Assembly (NCBI GenBank): GCA_947507875.1
Contig: CANNQP010000008.1
Span: forward strand, 45,222 to 109,221
Source of the DNA: Verrucomicrobiaceae bacterium
GTDB taxonomy: Bacteria > Verrucomicrobiota > Verrucomicrobiia > Verrucomicrobiales > Verrucomicrobiaceae
Direction: 5' to 3'
Length of the DNA stretch: 64,000 nt
This document shows positions 53,698 through 61,480 of the stretch, in pieces. How positions within the stretch are numbered: the stretch's first letter is position 1; every line of letters starts with the position of its first letter. A model generated the notes under the pieces. It saw nothing but the letters and a program-made list of their open reading frames with translations. It did no database searches and was not told the DNA's origin. The translations under genes were made by a program, and so were the position numbers.

Positions 53698-53739
53698 AGG
53701 CTTTAGTTTAAGCCTAAAACCAACAATGTCAAGCTTGAC
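53698..53739. promoter_or_regulatory. Operator-like dyads upstream of polymerase-like gene
   Basis: AGGCTT-TAGTTT-AAGCCT (53698-53715) is a perfect 6-bp inverted repeat 6 bp before the start codon. GTCAAGCTTGAC (53728-53739) is a perfect 12-bp palindrome. Their positions suggest operators or the 5'-UTR hairpin of this gene. Confidence 0.5.
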
Positions 53740-53850
53740 TTAAGTAAAAATACTATAAAATAGATTTTTCGGTTTTGGCTTGGGAAGAGCATAGCCTTCA
53801 AAGAGGCGTCCTGAAAAGAGACACCCTCTTGGGAGCCTTAAAGGAAGGAG

Positions 53851-53877
53851 TTCGAATACTTCGAATACTTCGAATAC
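53851..53877. repeat. Three tandem 9-bp iterons (TTCGAATAC)
   Basis: Three exact head-to-tail copies of TTCGAATAC, with TTCGAA itself palindromic. Located 160 bp upstream of the polymerase-like gene. Iterons of this kind bind Rep proteins in plasmids; here they are also a candidate site for the HTH protein. Confidence 0.8.
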
Positions 53878-54150
53878 TTTTAAACAAAGCGTTTTTTAAT
53901 CTGGGACGGAGGATTCCGTTTAGATTAGGATTTTGTGACCTGAAGGGTAGATAGGATGGTGCTAGGTTTGGAAAGGGCAAAGAGAGAGAAGAGGAAGAAA
54001 GAACAGAGATCATATATGTTCTTGTAAATAAACCCTCGTTTCGGCTTGTTTTAATCAATCCAAAACCCTCATTATGAGGTGTTTATAAATTTATTTTCAT
54101 TGCCTGAACCCGATTAAAATATTTCAACCGTACGTGAACAAAAATGCAAG

Positions 54151-54178
54151 TTAGCGCTAGCACTAGGTTTGGCGCTAA
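54151..54178. repeat. Inverted repeat TTAGCGC/GCGCTAA
   Basis: Seven-base arms separated by 14 bp in the non-coding block of the element. Possible protein-binding site or weak hairpin. Confidence 0.5.
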
Positions 54179-54239
54179 AGGCTCTCAGGATCTTCAGTCG
54201 TTTGTATGATCAACCCATGCTGACAAAGGCAAATGATAT

Positions 54240-54268
54240 CATAGATGATTCACTGTGAGTCATCTATG
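54240..54268. repeat. 29-bp near-perfect palindrome
   Basis: Arms of 14 bases (CATAGATGATTCAC and GTGAGTCATCTATG) around a single central T; 13 of 14 positions pair. The lack of a loop favours a DNA-bound dimer site over an RNA hairpin. Confidence 0.7.
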
Positions 54269-54666
54269 AGCTATTGGATGTCTTTGGGCCAGTATTCAGT
54301 CAGAAAAAACACTCTAAATTAGTTACACTCAAATATTCATAAAACATTGAACGCCAATGATTCGCATATCGCATATGCTATATTTCCGTTACTATTTGCC
54401 CACTTTTCTTCAACTCCTGGGAAGACTGTTACACGCTGTAGAAAACACAGCCTAGCGTGGGTAAACTCCATTGGATAGCACTGGCTAGAGTTATGAAGCC
54501 ACGCATTGACTCTACGCAATGATTATATATGGCCCATTTGCATCCCTCATCATGCAATTCGTGTGTGTTCATTTATCTTACGAGAGCTACAGAGGCATTT
54601 TGAATCGAGACGCATGAGAAGCGCGGAATCAAAGTTCCATCGAACAGATGATATAAGTAAAAGCCC

Positions 54667-55860
54667 TCAGCCCATACGTCTTGCCCGATCTGAAAACGGA
54701 CCACTCAGGTAGTGAGCCATTGTTACCGCAGTCCCGGTATGGCCAAGAGCCTTGGATGCAGCTTTAATAGCCTCAAATTGAATAAGCATGGCCTCTTGGG
54801 TTAAAGTGGCAACCTGATCCGCAAAAAGTCCTCTAAGGCGATGTAGAGGCTTGGGAGCCGCGCCTGTGAACGGCTTCAGCCACTTTTGAACTACCCTCTG
54901 CATCCAATAAGACCGGCACATTCCGTTAGGCGTTTGAACAACCCTCCCCTTCTTTTCTCTCTTCCTTCTGAGTAGAGCCTCGCCAAATTCTTCATCAAGG
55001 ACAAGGACTTTATACCTTTGCCCTGTTTTGCTGAGAAAGCCCTGTTCGGGACGGTCCCGCAATTCTACGTAAACACCACTTCCTTCCGCAATGATCCAGT
55101 CATCGGTTATTGCATTGATTTCCGATCGTCTCAATCCCGCAAAACGAGCGAGTCCTGTAGCGAAATACATTGGCCCTTCTGGCAACGCCTTAATGGCTTC
55201 AATGAGCTTTTTATCGTCTGCTTCAGGGCGCGGCAACTTCATCTCAGGAAGCCACTGAATGACCGTAGCATTTTCTGGAATCTCGACTCCCTCTTCCAAA
55301 TACGAAGGCCTAAGTTTTGGCGCAAAGATGCTTGCTGCACAACGAATGGCGCTATTGATCGAAGCATTTTCAGGACGGCGTTTCCAAAAGTCCAACTTTC
55401 CGCCAAGACGTTTTGTGAAATAGGCGTTCCACAATTTTGGACCAATTTCGGTGTGAGGCACTTGCGAAAGCTCTTTCCCAAAGACGACACGGCAAATGCT
55501 TCTTAAACGGCAGATATTAACGGCCTCGGTATCCACTCCAGCGTTTTTGGGCATCGCTTTGTACAGCTCCACTACCTGTTCCAAGGACACCATCTTTCCC
55601 TTGAATCGGGGAGGAGCACCTTTGCCATCCAGCAGCTTTAACGCTTCTGCTTTCGCATCTGCTAAATTTTCAGCGGCAAAGAATGCATCCACCGCCCTTC
55701 CTCTGGCTCTTGATCTCAAACGCCAGCCGTTTTGATGCGGCATGAGCTTATACCGCTTGCCGCTGTGAAAGATGGTTTGGTTCTCCCGCCGCTTGCGAAT
55801 AACTTTTTGGGTCAAAATAGGGTCAATCTCGGCATCTTTGTGGGCAGTTTTAGGTGGCAT
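54667..55860 (-). CDS. int: Tyrosine recombinase (integrase) of the element
   Basis: A 397-residue site-specific recombinase. The start at 55860 (MPPKTAHKDAEID) was preferred over an ATG at 55923. The catalytic residues are in place: R244 in the box GLRRSEI, a Lys in SKTGQRYK, H340/R343 in HRLRG, H374 in LGH and nucleophile Y384 in MAHYL. The N-terminal part (1-170) should hold arm-binding and core-binding domains. It is the first gene after the intact tRNA-Leu, pointing away from it, so its promoter lies inside the tRNA region. Long C-terminal end after Y384 is short, as normal. Confidence 0.95.
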   Translation of the reverse strand: MPPKTAHKDAEIDPILTQKVIRKRRENQTIFHSGKRYKLMPHQNGWRLRSRARGRAVDAFFAAENLADAKAEALKLLDGKGAPPRFKGKMVSLEQVVELYKAMPKNAGVDTEAVNICRLRSICRVVFGKELSQVPHTEIGPKLWNAYFTKRLGGKLDFWKRRPENASINSAIRCAASIFAPKLRPSYLEEGVEIPENATVIQWLPEMKLPRPEADDKKLIEAIKALPEGPMYFATGLARFAGLRRSEINAITDDWIIAEGSGVYVELRDRPEQGFLSKTGQRYKVLVLDEEFGEALLRRKREKKGRVVQTPNGMCRSYWMQRVVQKWLKPFTGAAPKPLHRLRGLFADQVATLTQEAMLIQFEAIKAASKALGHTGTAVTMAHYLSGPFSDRARRMG

Positions 55861-55965
55861 GGTGAGCTTCGTTTGCGAAGATCTTGCCAATTCATCAGAT
55901 TCGTCGAATTCGCATAACCCCATGGAGATCAGGCTTTTAAGTTAGCCTGAATCCCCAATTAGTTG

Positions 55966-56023
55966 GGGATGGTGCGCTTGAGAGGACTCGAACCTCCACG
56001 ATGTTACTCACTAGAACCTGAAT
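55966..56023. repeat. Right attachment repeat, inside tRNA-Leu
   Basis: 58 bp identical to 44777-44834; it forms the 3' half of the intact tRNA-Leu(CAG) gene plus 4 bp beyond CCA. A short hairpin ATCCCCAA/TTGGGGAT overlaps its outer end and could act as the tRNA terminator supplied by the element, although no U-run follows. Confidence 0.95.
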
Positions 56024-56054
56024 CTAGCGCGTCTACCAATTCCGCCACAAGCGC
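55970..56054 (-). tRNA. tRNA-Leu(CAG)
   Basis: An 85-nt class II tRNA with encoded CCA. Acceptor GCGCTTG/CAAGCGC, anticodon stem CTAGA/TCTAG around TTCAGGT with anticodon CAG, a long variable arm (about 15 nt), and T-arm GGAGG-TTCGAGT-CCTCT. It is the target gene of the integrative element and remains complete. Confidence 0.96.
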
Positions 56055-56218
56055 ACGGATTTGAACGGGCCGCGATAGTGGGCTGGCTCCAGGACTTCTC
56101 AACTGAAAAGTTGAAATACTTCTGCGAACACCTTCCTGCCAATCAACTCGGGAAACAGAGATGAATCCAGAGTTGCACAAGGGCCGGGTCGTGATGAAGT
56201 CGGGCCACGCTTTCACCA

Positions 56219-58834
56219 ATGGACTGGGCTCACCCGAAACTGCTCCTGCTCGCCCTGCCAGCCTTTGCGCTGCTTTTCTGGGCGGAGTCCAAGTCTACGC
56301 ATCCCATGCAAGGGCTGCGAAAGCGGCTGCTGCTCATCGTCAGGGCCTGTGCGGTGCTGCTTGTTCTGCTGGCTTTGGCAGGGCCTGCGCGAGTGACGCA
56401 CACGGGAGAAAAGGCCCTGGGCATCCTCGTGGATGCCAGCCAAAGCATGGGGAAAGAGGGGTTGAACAAGGCTCTGGATCTGGCGGAAGAAGCCCGAGCT
56501 CAAGCTGGCGCGGGTGTGCAAAGCTTTGTCGTGCAGTTGGGGAGCCAACCTGAACTGCTGCCAGAGGCTGATCCCCCCCAAATCCGGCAAAGCACCCAAC
56601 GCTGGCAGGAACAAAATGGAGCTGATAGCCACTACGAGGCAGCGGTGGACTATGCGGCTGCCCTTTTCCCAGCAGGAACCAGCCGAGACCTGATCCTCAT
56701 CGGCGATGGTCACGAGACGCGCGGCAGTCTGCTGGAGGCGGCCCGCGCGGCGGCAGTGGCAGGAGTGCGGCTGCATGCCTTGCCGGTAGCGGGACCGTTG
56801 AAGCCCGACGCCCGAGTGACTCAACTGATCCCAAGCCGAGCTCGCCTGAATGAAGGTGCCACGCTGAAACTCACGGCTCAGATCGAGGCCACGCTGTCCG
56901 CTGAGGCCACGCTCCGGCTCTATGAAAATGGCGTGCAGGTGGAGCAGCGCAGCCTGTCCCTGAAACCTGGAGAACCCCTGACGGAAACCTTTACCCGCAC
57001 CCCAGCGGAGCGAAACATCTACCGCTATCGCGCTGTGCTGGAGGGCGTGCCCGGAGATAGCCTGCCCGCGAACAACAGTGCTCTGGCGCTGGTGGACGTG
57101 CGCGGCCGACTGCGACTGCTCTACCTAGAAGGTGAGGCGGTGGAGGGCCAATACCTGATGCAGGCCATGGAAAAGGAAGGGGTGCAGATGGACCTGCGCC
57201 AGCCCGGCAATATCCCGAACAGCCTGGAAGCACTGTCTGGCTACGATGGCATCGTCATCAGCGATGTGCCTGCGCATCAGCTCGGAGAGCCAACGATGAA
57301 TGCCATCCGCGAGTATGTGGACAAGCTCGGGGGCGGGCTGGTCATGCTGGGCGGCCCACAGAGCTTTGGCGTGGGCGGCTATTACCGCACGCCGATCGAG
57401 GACATCCTGCCCGTGCGCCTGAAGGCACCTGACGAGGAGGAAAAACAAAGCGCGGCCGTGGCGCTCGTGATCGACCGGTCGGGCTCCATGGCAGGGGAAA
57501 AGCTAGAGATGGCCAAAAGCGCCTCCATTGCCACGGCGGAGGTGCTGGGGCGCAATGACTTCCTGGGGGTCTTCGCCTTTGATAGCGAGGCGCACGTCGT
57601 CGCCCCAATGACGCGGCTGACCTCCAGTGCGGCCGTGGCAGGTCAGATCGCTGCCCTAGCCTCGGGCGGTGGCACGAATCTCCAACCCGCATTCGAAGAA
57701 GCTCGGCAAGCCCTGCAACGGGTGAAGGCGAAGGTGAAGCACATGATCATCCTGACCGATGGCCAGACCTCAGGCAGCGGCTACGAAGGACTCGCTTCCC
57801 AATGCCGCGCCGATGGCACCACGATCTCCACCGTCGCCATCGGCGAAGGCTCCCACGTGGCGCTGCTCCAATCCATCGCCAGTGCAGGCGGAGGCCAGGC
57901 CTACAGCACGCTGGATGCAGCCGGGATCACCCGCATTTTCACCCAAGACACTCTCATGCATACCGGGCGCATGATGCGGGAGGAGCCCTTCCAACCCGTG
58001 CTGGTGGAAAAGCATCCCATGCTCGAAGGCTTTGACACCTGGGACTCTCCTGCCCTGCTCGGTTACGTGAAGACCTTGCGAAAAACCACTGCACAAGTGC
58101 CGCTGGTCACCGATTTGGGGGATCCGCTGCTGGCTCACTGGCGCTATGGCCTGGGCAAAGTCACCGCCTTCACGAGCGATGCCAAGAGCCGCTGGGGCTC
58201 CCTGTGGCTAGCTCGCTGGCCAGGCTTCAGCCGGTTTTGGTCCCAAGTGCTGCGGGAAACCGCCCGACCGCCCCAGGGGCGGCACATGGATGTTGCCGTG
58301 GTCATGCAGGGCGCTGAAGCTCTGCTGCGTGTGGATCTGCAAGAAGACGCTGGCACGAGAGCAAACGATGCCCAGGTCGAAGCTGAAGTCTTTCATGTGG
58401 CTGCCGATGCCCTGGGAGCCCCTCTGGTGCCTCTGCAAAAGCTCATGCTGGACCAAACTGGCCCCGGACTCTACGAGGGCCGCTTTTCTCCAGAAAAGCC
58501 CGGCGTCTATTTGGTGCGTGCACAAAGCGGAGCCGAGATGGTCTCAGCGGGTCTCGTCCACCAACCCAGTGCGGAAGCCAGCCTGGGCACCCTGCGCGAG
58601 CCCCTGCTGGCCGAGGCTGCACGCATCACCGGGGGAAGTGTGCTGAAAAGCCCTGCCCTCCCCGAGCTCGGCAGCAACCCCGCCACGCGGCATGTGGAGC
58701 TGTGGCCACCGCTCATTGTGGCGCTGCTGTTGCTTTTCATGATCGATGTCGGCATCCGCCGCTGGGAGCACGTACAAGCCCTTTGGCAAATGCTGCGCGA
58801 GCTCGCCCAACGCCACTGGCCTGGACGTGCCTGA
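56219..58834 (+). CDS. Membrane-anchored VWA-domain protein
   Basis: A 871-residue protein with two N-terminal membrane helices (about 8-50) and one near the C-terminus (VELWPPLIVALLLLFMIDVGI). After a beta-rich part, residues 300-400 contain a GATase1-like fold (GGGLVMLGGPQSFGVGGYY), and a VWA domain starts near 413 with a full MIDAS: D419-x-S421-x-S423 (DRSGSMAG), plus a T and a D downstream (LTDGQTSGSG). The layout BatA/BatB-like N-term, VWA, then Ig-like end is frequent in Verrucomicrobiota and Planctomycetes. It converges with the NHL-repeat gene (12 bp). Function unknown; metal-dependent protein binding is inferred. Confidence 0.9.
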   Translation: MDWAHPKLLLLALPAFALLFWAESKSTHPMQGLRKRLLLIVRACAVLLVLLALAGPARVTHTGEKALGILVDASQSMGKEGLNKALDLAEEARAQAGAGVQSFVVQLGSQPELLPEADPPQIRQSTQRWQEQNGADSHYEAAVDYAAALFPAGTSRDLILIGDGHETRGSLLEAARAAAVAGVRLHALPVAGPLKPDARVTQLIPSRARLNEGATLKLTAQIEATLSAEATLRLYENGVQVEQRSLSLKPGEPLTETFTRTPAERNIYRYRAVLEGVPGDSLPANNSALALVDVRGRLRLLYLEGEAVEGQYLMQAMEKEGVQMDLRQPGNIPNSLEALSGYDGIVISDVPAHQLGEPTMNAIREYVDKLGGGLVMLGGPQSFGVGGYYRTPIEDILPVRLKAPDEEEKQSAAVALVIDRSGSMAGEKLEMAKSASIATAEVLGRNDFLGVFAFDSEAHVVAPMTRLTSSAAVAGQIAALASGGGTNLQPAFEEARQALQRVKAKVKHMIILTDGQTSGSGYEGLASQCRADGTTISTVAIGEGSHVALLQSIASAGGGQAYSTLDAAGITRIFTQDTLMHTGRMMREEPFQPVLVEKHPMLEGFDTWDSPALLGYVKTLRKTTAQVPLVTDLGDPLLAHWRYGLGKVTAFTSDAKSRWGSLWLARWPGFSRFWSQVLRETARPPQGRHMDVAVVMQGAEALLRVDLQEDAGTRANDAQVEAEVFHVAADALGAPLVPLQKLMLDQTGPGLYEGRFSPEKPGVYLVRAQSGAEMVSAGLVHQPSAEASLGTLREPLLAEAARITGGSVLKSPALPELGSNPATRHVELWPPLIVALLLLFMIDVGIRRWEHVQALWQMLRELAQRHWPGRA

Positions 58835-58845
58835 GGAGGCAGGCC

Positions 58846-59877
58846 TTACACCCGCTCCAGCTTCAGCGGATAGGTACCACCTGAGGCGAACTGCGCCACA
58901 TACAGGCTTCCCTGAGGATCGACGACGAGATCATGCGGATGCTGAAAGACCTCTTCCTGATGGCGCATCTTGCGCAGTTGCCCCTGGTCATCGTAGATCG
59001 GTGGCGTGCCGCCCAGATTGGCAAGCACACGCAGATTCGCATCCAGCACCGAGATGAACCCACGCGAGTTCCGATCGGTGGGCCAGTTGTCTGCGAGATG
59101 GGCGACAAAGTAGTGACCGTCATGCGAACGGATCTGGCGTGGATTTCCGCCTGGCAACTCCGTGCGACCAAGAGCTTGGCCATCCAGCGACAACCGCAGC
59201 AGGTGCTGCTGGTCACTCATCGCGATCAGCAAGCTTTGCGATTCACCCTCAGTCCCATCCACCATCCCACCATGCGGCCCCCAATGAGCGATGCCGCCTT
59301 CCGCCCCGCCCGAGATGCCAGCGTATCTTCCCTCCGCATCGTAACGGGTGATGTAGTCCCGCCCATAACCATCAAGCACGAAAAAGGAACCCTCCCGAGT
59401 GTGCAGCGTCCAGGACGGCTTGTATTGACTCTGCGCTTCATACTTGCCGCTCGTCTCCGGCCAGCGCCATTCCTGCAGAATTTCCCCCTCCAGCGTCGCC
59501 TTCACCACCCGATGCGTCTGCAAGCAGGTCAAAAAGAGCACCTCGCGACTGCCCTCACGCACAAGAGACAGGCCATGCGCTCCGGGAAACTGCGTCCCCC
59601 ACTTGTGTACCAGCTTGCCACGGGAGTCATAAATGATCACGTGATTTGCCGTGTGGTCAGTCAGCAGAATGACATGACCTTCACGATCACACACCAGGCC
59701 ATGGCCATTCTTCACAGGCGTCTTTTCGTCCAACACGCCCCAGCCTGGCACCTGTCGATAGCGGAAATCGCCCTGACCTAGCAGTGGCGCGCTCTGCGCC
59801 CGAATCCACGGTGTGGCAGTGAGGCCCAGCGCACCCACGGAAGCTTGGAGAACCTGACGACGAGAAGGGAGATTCAT
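58846..59877 (-). CDS. Tat-exported NHL-type beta-propeller protein
   Basis: A 343-residue secreted protein. The N-terminus MNLPSRRQVLQASVGALGLTATPWIRAQS is a Tat signal. The mature part contains six NHL-like blades with the phrases GHGLVCDREGHVILLTDHTANHVIIY, FPGAHGLSLVREGSREVLFL and QHPHDLVVDPQGSLYVAQF. Similar propellers occur in peptidylglycine lyase and in many uncharacterised secreted proteins of this phylum; no catalytic motif can be assigned. Binding or lyase activity are both possible. Convergent with the VWA gene and divergent from the short membrane-anchored protein. Confidence 0.88.
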   Translation of the reverse strand: MNLPSRRQVLQASVGALGLTATPWIRAQSAPLLGQGDFRYRQVPGWGVLDEKTPVKNGHGLVCDREGHVILLTDHTANHVIIYDSRGKLVHKWGTQFPGAHGLSLVREGSREVLFLTCLQTHRVVKATLEGEILQEWRWPETSGKYEAQSQYKPSWTLHTREGSFFVLDGYGRDYITRYDAEGRYAGISGGAEGGIAHWGPHGGMVDGTEGESQSLLIAMSDQQHLLRLSLDGQALGRTELPGGNPRQIRSHDGHYFVAHLADNWPTDRNSRGFISVLDANLRVLANLGGTPPIYDDQGQLRKMRHQEEVFQHPHDLVVDPQGSLYVAQFASGGTYPLKLERV

Positions 59878-59996
59878 CCCATCATCCTGCCCCCACAGAC
59901 CTGCGTCAGCAAGTCGCGGATCATGACAGGACCTTCAAGGAGCCGTGCTTGCTTCCCCGGGTGTCTTGGCCTTGATTGCCCCGTCGCTCGAACTCC

Positions 59997-60668
59997 ATGA
60001 CCCACTTTCTCACCTTCCTGGCCGGCTTCATCGTCGGTCTGGCGACATGGCTGATCTGGCTAGGTCTGCGCTTTGCCTCAGACCTGAAAGCCGCGCGCGA
60101 GGCGCTGTCCCATTACCACGATGGTGGCACGCATCCCTGCGATCGAGCGGCTAACCAAGTCGTGGATGACTGCAAAAACCGGCTGCGCTGGCAAAAGACG
60201 CTGAACCCGGAATGGCTGCCCCCGCTGGTGGAGGAAGTGCCACGGCTGGTGCGGGAAATCGCCGCCGTGTATTTCCCCAATCACCCGGATCCCTTGCTCG
60301 CTCCAGGACTGGGACAATTTTCCCGCGCGGTACATTTGGCTGCCCTGGATGTGGCCGATTTTCTCCAGACCCGTAGCATCGGCCGACTGGTGGATGTGAG
60401 CGCCAGTACCGCCCTAAAGACCTGGGAAATGACGCACAAGTTCGCTAGCCATGAAACCGTGCAGTCGATGGGCAAATGGTACAAGCGACTGCTGCCAGTC
60501 TGGCAGGTGCTGAAAATCAAATCCCCCGTGACATGGGCAGGCGTCGCAGTCTCCAATGTCGCGGCACGCACCTTGCAGCCAGCCATCATCGACATCATCG
60601 CACGACGTGCCATCGAGCTCTATGGTGGTCATCTGCACCGCTCGCCCTCTGCACAGGCGGTGGATTGA
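59997..60668 (+). CDS. Membrane-anchored protein of unknown function
   Basis: A 223-residue protein with one N-terminal membrane helix (MTHFLTFLAGFIVGLATWLIWLGL) and a soluble remainder of helices. No family was recognised. The start at 59997 was chosen because the helix begins there (an ATG seven codons upstream is in frame). The region KFASHETVQSMGKWYKRLLPVW to VSNVAARTLQPAIIDIIARRAIELYGGH is amphipathic and may contact membranes. The SixA-like gene follows 44 bp downstream, so co-transcription is likely. Confidence 0.75.
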   Translation: MTHFLTFLAGFIVGLATWLIWLGLRFASDLKAAREALSHYHDGGTHPCDRAANQVVDDCKNRLRWQKTLNPEWLPPLVEEVPRLVREIAAVYFPNHPDPLLAPGLGQFSRAVHLAALDVADFLQTRSIGRLVDVSASTALKTWEMTHKFASHETVQSMGKWYKRLLPVWQVLKIKSPVTWAGVAVSNVAARTLQPAIIDIIARRAIELYGGHLHRSPSAQAVD

Positions 60669-60712
60669 CACAAGAGCTCCGCCATGCCACAAAGCGCGCC
60701 TTTGAAACAGGA

Positions 60713-61288
60713 ATGAAATACCTCACGGTCATTCGTCATGCCAAATCTAGCTGGGACCAGCCCGGCTTGGCCGACCATGACCGTGCCCTGAACGTTCGAG
60801 GACGCAAGGCAGCGCCCGCCGTGGCGACCTTCCTACAGCGCACGTACTTCGGCGGCATCGCAGGACCACCGCTCCTTCCCTTACCGGATCGCTTCATCAC
60901 CAGTACTGCCATGCGCGCCCTGACCACCGCCCAAATCATGCGCGAAGTCATCGGCCTGCCCATCGAACACCTGTGCCTCGACTCCAGGCTCTACTTAGCT
61001 GAATCAGACCGCCTGTTGCATGTAGTCCGCGATCTGGACGAAAGCTGGCAGCATGTCGTGGTCTTCGGCCACAATCCTGGGCTACATGAGTTTGCCGACC
61101 GCTTGCTCGCCCGTGCTCACGTCTCGAAAATGCCCACCTGCAGCACCGTGATCATGGCTCTGCCTGTGGAATACTGGGGGCTAGTGGAGTGGGGCACCGC
61201 GCAACTCATTGGCCACATCACCCCACGCACACTGGAGAGGCGTTTCCCTGAGCTCTATCATGGCATCTCCCGGCAGGACGAGGAGTAA
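60713..61288 (+). CDS. SixA-type histidine phosphatase
   Basis: A 191-residue member of the histidine phosphatase superfamily. The catalytic RHAKSSW motif (Arg7-His8 near the N-terminus; the phosphoryl acceptor is His8) and VVVFGHNPGLHEFADRLL (second His, with Glu/Asp acid) match the SixA group, which removes phosphate from phosphohistidine proteins. Frame extends upstream to 60476, but that part overlaps the previous gene and is not family-like, so the ATG at 60713 was used. Target protein unknown; no phosphorelay gene is nearby. Confidence 0.92.
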   Translation: MKYLTVIRHAKSSWDQPGLADHDRALNVRGRKAAPAVATFLQRTYFGGIAGPPLLPLPDRFITSTAMRALTTAQIMREVIGLPIEHLCLDSRLYLAESDRLLHVVRDLDESWQHVVVFGHNPGLHEFADRLLARAHVSKMPTCSTVIMALPVEYWGLVEWGTAQLIGHITPRTLERRFPELYHGISRQDEE

Positions 61289-61416
61289 GGCCCACATCCT
61301 GGGGCGTCTGATCATGCCGTATCCATTCTAGGTCACGAATCAGCCAACGCCACGCATCCAAAACCGAGGATGCTTGATTCACGCCCATTCTCATCTTTCG
61401 CTCGCTGTGATCTTGC

Positions 61417-61449
61417 AAAAAAAACACCACCTGTCTCCAGGTGGTGTTT
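61417..61449 (-). terminator. Rho-independent terminator of PEP-CTERM gene
   Basis: A 12-bp perfect stem (61422-61433 with 61438-61449) and TCTC loop. On the minus strand the U-run of about eight bases follows. It lies 32 bp past the stop codon of the autotransporter-repeat gene and also faces the SixA-like gene. Confidence 0.9.
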
Positions 61450-61480
61450 CATGAAGGTTCAGCGCTAAAGCGGGTCAGGC

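Larger units (their letters stand above)
53760..54666. other. Non-coding block with iterons and dyads, candidate origin
   Basis: About 900 AT-rich bp upstream of the polymerase-like gene and downstream of the integrase gene. It contains three 9-bp iterons, two dyads and no gene I can support (the 86-codon minus frame at 53798-54058 reads through the iterons and is low-complexity). The combination resembles a plasmid origin or a regulatory knot. Confidence 0.5.
44777..56023. mobile_element. Integrative element in tRNA-Leu(CAG), about 11.2 kb
   Basis: Two perfect 58-bp direct repeats (44777-44834 and 55966-56023) bracket the region; the right copy is the 3' end of an intact tRNA-Leu and the left copy is the displaced 3' fragment. 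A tyrosine recombinase gene lies next to the intact tRNA, the classic layout of an integrated element. Repeat-to-repeat distance is 11189 bp. From 48 to 55 kb the sequence is clearly more AT-rich than the flanks. Cargo: a secreted SUMF1/Ig protein, a zinc-ribbon nuclease, two lipoproteins, an HTH protein and a palm-polymerase-like protein. No conjugation, capsid or toxin genes were recognised, so transfer would need help from another element. Confidence 0.9.

Noticed and set aside
53851..53877. CRISPR array
   Set aside because: Repeats are 9 bp and directly adjacent, with no spacers and no cas genes.
53798..54058. 86-codon minus-strand gene
   Set aside because: It runs through the iterons, producing a SIRSIRSIR low-complexity run, and has no protein-like features.
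60476..60712. N-terminal extension of the SixA-like phosphatase
   Set aside because: It overlaps the upstream gene in another frame and the phosphatase motif RHAKSS belongs at the N-terminus.
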